Of a DNA stretch of 64,000 nt, positions 60,959 through 64,000 are shown piece by piece. Under the pieces are notes generated by a model. The model was not told the origin of the DNA. It searched no databases and worked only from the letters and a program-made list of their open reading frames with translations. The stretch covers positions 248,001 to 312,000 of the forward strand of contig NZ_OY782755.1 of assembly GCF_963678165.1 (NCBI RefSeq), in the 5' to 3' direction. Position numbers and translations under genes: made by a program. How positions within the stretch are numbered: the stretch's first letter is position 1; every line of letters starts with the position of its first letter. Source of the DNA: an uncultured Acetobacteroides sp. Its GTDB lineage: Bacteria; Bacteroidota; Bacteroidia; Bacteroidales; ZOR0009.

Positions 60959-60985
60959 GGCATATATTAGGGTAAAGATTTCCGG

Positions 60986-61468
60986 CTAGAACAGCCCCTT
61001 CACGTAGGGGAAGAACCAGGGTACCACCTTCCACATGTTGAAGAGGAGCGATCCGCTAGTCGTATGCTCGGGCAGGATGCGCACCACGCCGTTCAGCACA
61101 GAGAGCAGCCATAGACCGGCGCACACCAGTACGAAACTCTTCAGCAGGCCGAAGGCCAGCCCCAGCACCTTATTGGCCGTGCCCACCGAGGTGTCTTTGA
61201 ACGCCTGCCCGATGATGCGGCTGCTGAGGTGCAGCAGGATGAATACGCCAACGAAGATGATGAACGAGGCCACGAAGACGCTCGCCCTAACGCCCACCTC
61301 AAAGTGCTCGCTTACGAATACGCCAATCCAGTTCGAGAGGTGGAAGGCCAGGTAAATGCCCAAGAAAACGGCCCCAAAGCTTACCAGCTGGTTGAGGAAT
61401 CCCTTAATGTAGCCCGAAATGGCGCCCCAGCCGAGCAGGGCAAGAATTACGATATCTAAGAAGTTCAT
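60986..61468 (-). CDS. CvpA family membrane protein
   Basis: 160 residues, ATG at 61468. Four hydrophobic segments. The start MNFLDIVILALLGWGAISGYIKGFLNQLVSFGAV... and the later LSSRIIGQAFKDTSVGTANKVLGLAFGLLK match CvpA (named for colicin V export; more recent work points to envelope homeostasis). Inner membrane. Followed by a palindromic terminator. Confidence 0.9.
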   Translation of the reverse strand: MNFLDIVILALLGWGAISGYIKGFLNQLVSFGAVFLGIYLAFHLSNWIGVFVSEHFEVGVRASVFVASFIIFVGVFILLHLSSRIIGQAFKDTSVGTANKVLGLAFGLLKSFVLVCAGLWLLSVLNGVVRILPEHTTSGSLLFNMWKVVPWFFPYVKGLF

Positions 61469-61600
61469 TGCAGCAAAATATTTGAAGGCAAAAGTAGCTG
61501 AAATCGGTAAAGGTGCGCTCTCCTATTTTGTCGAATTGAACCTTGCCCAACAAGTTTTGTTACTTTTCCCTTTCTTTGCCAACGCAAAAAGTAACAGCCA

Positions 61601-62059
61601 ATGAATCGCCTTATACGCATTGCCCCCAGAATAAAGCCGGGAATTCCCAAGCGCTACCTGCTGCTGGTTGCCGCTCTTGTGTGGAGTTTTGCAGGCGGTA
61701 TGCTTCTTGCCAAAGGGCTTACCTACCTTTTGGCCCATCCCGACATGCTGCTGGTTCGGCTCGTTGCAGGCGCACTTGCTGGGGTAGCCTTCTTCTGGCT
61801 GCTTTTTATGAGGATATCGCTGAAGCACATCAACCGCATCAAGTCCATCGACGTGGTGCGCCCCTGCATCTTCTCGTTCTTCGACGTCAAGGGCTACCTG
61901 ATGATGGGGGGCATGATCTCTATGGGCATCGCGCTGCGCCACCTCAACTTCATCAACAAAGCCTACCTCTTTAACTTCTACGTGGCGATGGGCATACCGC
62001 TGCTCCTCTCCGCTGTTCGTTTCGTTTGGGCGTGGGTGCGCTACCATAGGGTGGTGTAG
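61601..62059 (+). CDS. Hypothetical four-pass membrane protein
   Basis: 152 residues, ATG at 61601. Hydrophobic segments at ~20-42, ~50-72, ~93-115 and ~122-145. Basic loops (LKHINRIKSIDVVRP) suggest the N-terminus is cytoplasmic. A central CIFSFFDVKGYLMMGGMI motif looks conserved. Family not recognised. Divergent from cvpA (132-bp gap), convergent with tag. Confidence 0.7.
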   Translation: MNRLIRIAPRIKPGIPKRYLLLVAALVWSFAGGMLLAKGLTYLLAHPDMLLVRLVAGALAGVAFFWLLFMRISLKHINRIKSIDVVRPCIFSFFDVKGYLMMGGMISMGIALRHLNFINKAYLFNFYVAMGIPLLLSAVRFVWAWVRYHRVV

Positions 62060-62103
62060 ACAATAGACGCTAGATATTAGGCATTAGACTATTCCGAGAT
62101 ACA

Positions 62104-62676
62104 TTAACGCACCATCCCCTGTACCTCCCCATGCCGAGGGCAGCTCACCAGATGGTCGTTCACCAGCCCTGCAGCCTGCATGTGGGCGTAAACCGTAGTT
62201 GGTCCAACAAACTTAAATCCGCGCCTCTTCAGATCTTTGCTCAGCCGTACCGATTCGGGCGTTTGGGCGGGTAGCTGGCTTAGCTCCGTAAAGTGGTTTA
62301 CGATGGGCTTTCCACCAACAAAGCTCCAGATGTACTCCGTAAACGAGCCAAACTCCTGCTGAACCTCTAGGAATCGGCGGGCGTTATTCACCGCCGCCTC
62401 CACCTTTTGGCGGTTGCGGATGATGCCGCTATCCTGCAGCAGCTCCTCCACCTTTGCCGCATCGTACAGCGCCACCACCTGCGGGTCGAAGCTGGCGAAA
62501 GCCCTTCGGTACCCCTCGCGGCGACGAAGAATGGTAAGCCAGCTAAGCCCCGCTTGTGCGCTCTCCAGCGTTAAGAATTCGAAATGCATCCGATCGTCGT
62601 AGACCGGAACTCCCCATTCGTAGTCGTGGTACTGCACGTAAAGCGGGTCGTTGCTCGACCAAGGGCATCTCTCCAT
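62104..62676 (-). CDS. tag: DNA-3-methyladenine glycosylase I
   Basis: 190 residues, ATG at 62676. Removes 3-methyladenine (HhH-like fold). RCPWSSNDPLYVQYHDYEWG start; the zinc ligands C4, H17, H175 and C179 fall at the same numbers as in E. coli Tag. SAQAGLSWLTILRRREGYR holds the active-site region. KRRGFKFVGPTTVYAHMQAAG is typical. Complete, monocistronic. Confidence 0.97.
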   Translation of the reverse strand: MERCPWSSNDPLYVQYHDYEWGVPVYDDRMHFEFLTLESAQAGLSWLTILRRREGYRRAFASFDPQVVALYDAAKVEELLQDSGIIRNRQKVEAAVNNARRFLEVQQEFGSFTEYIWSFVGGKPIVNHFTELSQLPAQTPESVRLSKDLKRRGFKFVGPTTVYAHMQAAGLVNDHLVSCPRHGEVQGMVR

Positions 62677-62903
62677 GGCATGATGTATTTAAGGGTGCGT
62701 AAAATAGTTTTTATAAAGAACCGCAAATTATAAACATTTCTTAGCTGGTCGATGTTTATCCCTAAGCTAGCAGAAAACCGCAAGTCTTGGGATGGTAAAA
62801 TCGTTGGCAAATTAGGGGTTTTACGGATTTTACAGCACAAGTACGTATGGATTTTGAATCTGGTTAAGAAGAGAGTTTAAACCATTTAAAAACCTTTAGC
62901 AAC

Positions 62904-63269
62904 ATGAAAATTCTGGTGGTGGAAGATGATGAGGTAACCCTTAAAGCGTTGGAGTATCGGTTAAAGCTGGAAGACTTTGATATCACGGCTGCTTCTGATG
63001 GTAAGGCTGCCGCCAAGCTGCTTTTGGTGGAAACGTTTGACCTGATTGTGTCAGACATTTTGATGCCGCATGTCAACGGCTTGGAATTGCTGAATATGGT
63101 ACGCTGCGATATGAAGCTGTCGACCCCGTTTGTTGTCATGTCATTTCTTGGGCAGTCAAACAACACCCATAAGGCGATAGAGATTGGCGCTTCCGATTTT
63201 ATAGAAAAGCCAATAGATATCGATGAACTGATTGGGAAAATCAAAAAATATAAAAAAGTAGCAGTATGA
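62904..63269 (+). CDS. Single-domain response regulator (receiver only)
   Basis: 121 residues, ATG at 62904. Acidic residues E7, D8, D9 in VVEDDE, phosphoacceptor D51 in DLIVSDILMPHVNG, S80 in VVMS and K102 in FIEKPIDIDEL. No output domain. Its stop codon overlaps the ATG of the next gene (ATGA), so the pair is translationally coupled. Its output must be through protein contacts. Confidence 0.96.
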   Translation: MKILVVEDDEVTLKALEYRLKLEDFDITAASDGKAAAKLLLVETFDLIVSDILMPHVNGLELLNMVRCDMKLSTPFVVMSFLGQSNNTHKAIEIGASDFIEKPIDIDELIGKIKKYKKVAV

Positions 63270-64000
63270 GGAAGATGCTCAAGGTAGCGTTAGCCTTCCT
63301 TGTGTTGGCTTTTGGGGCTGCAACGTGGCTACCTGCTCAGGATACCTCCGAGCTTTTTGCCCTTGCCAAGAAGTTGGCTAATGAAAAGGTATACTTCCAG
63401 TCGCAGCAGGTATTACGCGAAATTTTGGGCAAGGAGGATAATGGGGATGTAAGGTTCTACCTCGGTCTCGTATACTCCTGGAATGGACAGTACGATGAGG
63501 CACGAGAGGAATTTCGGTCTTTAGTAAAGGACAGACCAGCCAGCTTGGAGCTGGTTAACGCGCGGTATAATGTGGAGCTGTGGTCGGGTAGTTATGCCGC
63601 AGCCATCGATGTTCTCGATTGGGGAATAGCGCAGCATCCTAACGAGCTGGATCTTCAGCTTAAGAAAGCGAAGATGCTCGGTTATCTGAATCGGGATAAG
63701 GAGGCGGAAAAGGTGCTCGAGGAGGTGCTAAGCAAGCAACCCAACATGGTTGAGGCTCAAGACCAGCTGGTGTTCATTCATAATTCCAATCTAAAGAATA
63801 CGGTATCGGCGAATGGAACCGTCGACATCTTTAGTGATAACCTTAGCACATGGTATTCGTCGTATCTGCAGTATAGCCGTAGGCTCGATATTGGTACGGT
63901 AATCGGTAGGCTGAACTATGCCAATCGGTTTAGCACAAATGGGTATCAGCTCGAAGCCGATGGCTACCTTTCGCTGTGGAAGGGTGGCTATTCGTACGCT
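63266..64000 (+). CDS. TPR protein with YaiO-like outer-membrane barrel (3' part outside window)
   Basis: 245 residues before the right edge, ATG at 63266. Signal peptide MRKMLKVALAFLVLAFGAATWLPA|Q. Residues ~30-175 hold TPR-like helix pairs (LFALAKKLANEKVYFQSQQVL, FYLGLVYSWNGQYDEAREEF). At ~180 NTVSANGTVDIFSDNLSTWYSSYLQYSRRL begins the YaiO-type barrel. Such proteins are usually beside envelope-polysaccharide genes. Coupled to the preceding receiver-domain gene by an ATGA overlap. Confidence 0.85.
   Translation, partial: MRKMLKVALAFLVLAFGAATWLPAQDTSELFALAKKLANEKVYFQSQQVLREILGKEDNGDVRFYLGLVYSWNGQYDEAREEFRSLVKDRPASLELVNARYNVELWSGSYAAAIDVLDWGIAQHPNELDLQLKKAKMLGYLNRDKEAEKVLEEVLSKQPNMVEAQDQLVFIHNSNLKNTVSANGTVDIFSDNLSTWYSSYLQYSRRLDIGTVIGRLNYANRFSTNGYQLEADGYLSLWKGGYSYA

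Overview
The window is chromosomal DNA from a Bacteroidota bacterium, most likely of the order Bacteroidales. The evidence is the gene order yceD-rpmF-plsX-fabH, many Bacteroidota-specific families (DUF5686 with a CarboxypepD_reg domain, DUF6261, DUF2723, YaiO-type barrels, an ECF sigma/anti-sigma/barrel trio), and promoters with the Bacteroidota -7 element TAnnTTTG. Ribosome binding sites are not Shine-Dalgarno-like, so starts were chosen mainly from homologue length and from the promoters. I do not name a genus. The content is mostly housekeeping. I see no prophage, integron, transposase or CRISPR array.

Layout. 0-6 kb: a partial PspC-domain gene, a DUF2797 protein, peptidase E, a ThiF-like protein, and an ECF sigma factor/anti-sigma/outer-membrane protein operon. 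6-14 kb: a P4-family phosphatase, 5-formyl-THF cyclo-ligase, a 945-residue HEXXH/propeller/barrel protein, an SUI1-like factor and a DUF2723 glycosyltransferase-like membrane protein. 14-22 kb: DUF6261, the tRNA 2-selenouridine synthase MnmH, AIM24, RsgA, AsmA-like, rhomboid and bactofilin. 22-27 kb: two trans-prenyl diphosphate synthases, a solitary cytosine-5 DNA methyltransferase and an Lrp regulator. 27-35.4 kb: tRNA-Arg(CCT) and a leftward core block (fabH, plsX, rpmF, yceD, typA, frr, pyrH, recO, rdgB) interrupted by a cobalamin riboswitch that has no gene. 35.5-46 kb: a stress protein, an esterase, surface and outer-membrane proteins and an S9 peptidase. 46-52 kb: two paralogous Cache-HAMP-GAF-PAS receptors without an output domain. 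51.8-53.9 kb: about 2.1 kb of repeats. 53.9-64 kb: a DEDDh/GIY-YIG nuclease, a PadR operon with a decayed duplicate, a two-component system, TyrS, CvpA, Tag, and a lone receiver domain followed by a YaiO-like barrel that runs off the end.

The most unusual signal is in the intergenic DNA. Six gaps carry tandem arrays whose sequences are unrelated to each other but whose unit lengths cluster at about 21 bp (21, 22, 20-23) or twice that (41, 42, 43). Two arrays also have a higher-order period of 84-85 bp. Five of the six have inverted repeats in the unit, and in array B one stem position changes on both sides together. Length conserved without sequence conserved is not what REP, CRISPR or MITE families show. 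The second notable signal is a complete-looking cobalamin-riboswitch transcription unit (promoter, aptamer, strong terminator) with no downstream gene. Other oddities are an in-frame amber codon in a 118-codon gene, a frameshifted tandem duplicate behind a PadR operon, and a 384-bp direct repeat.
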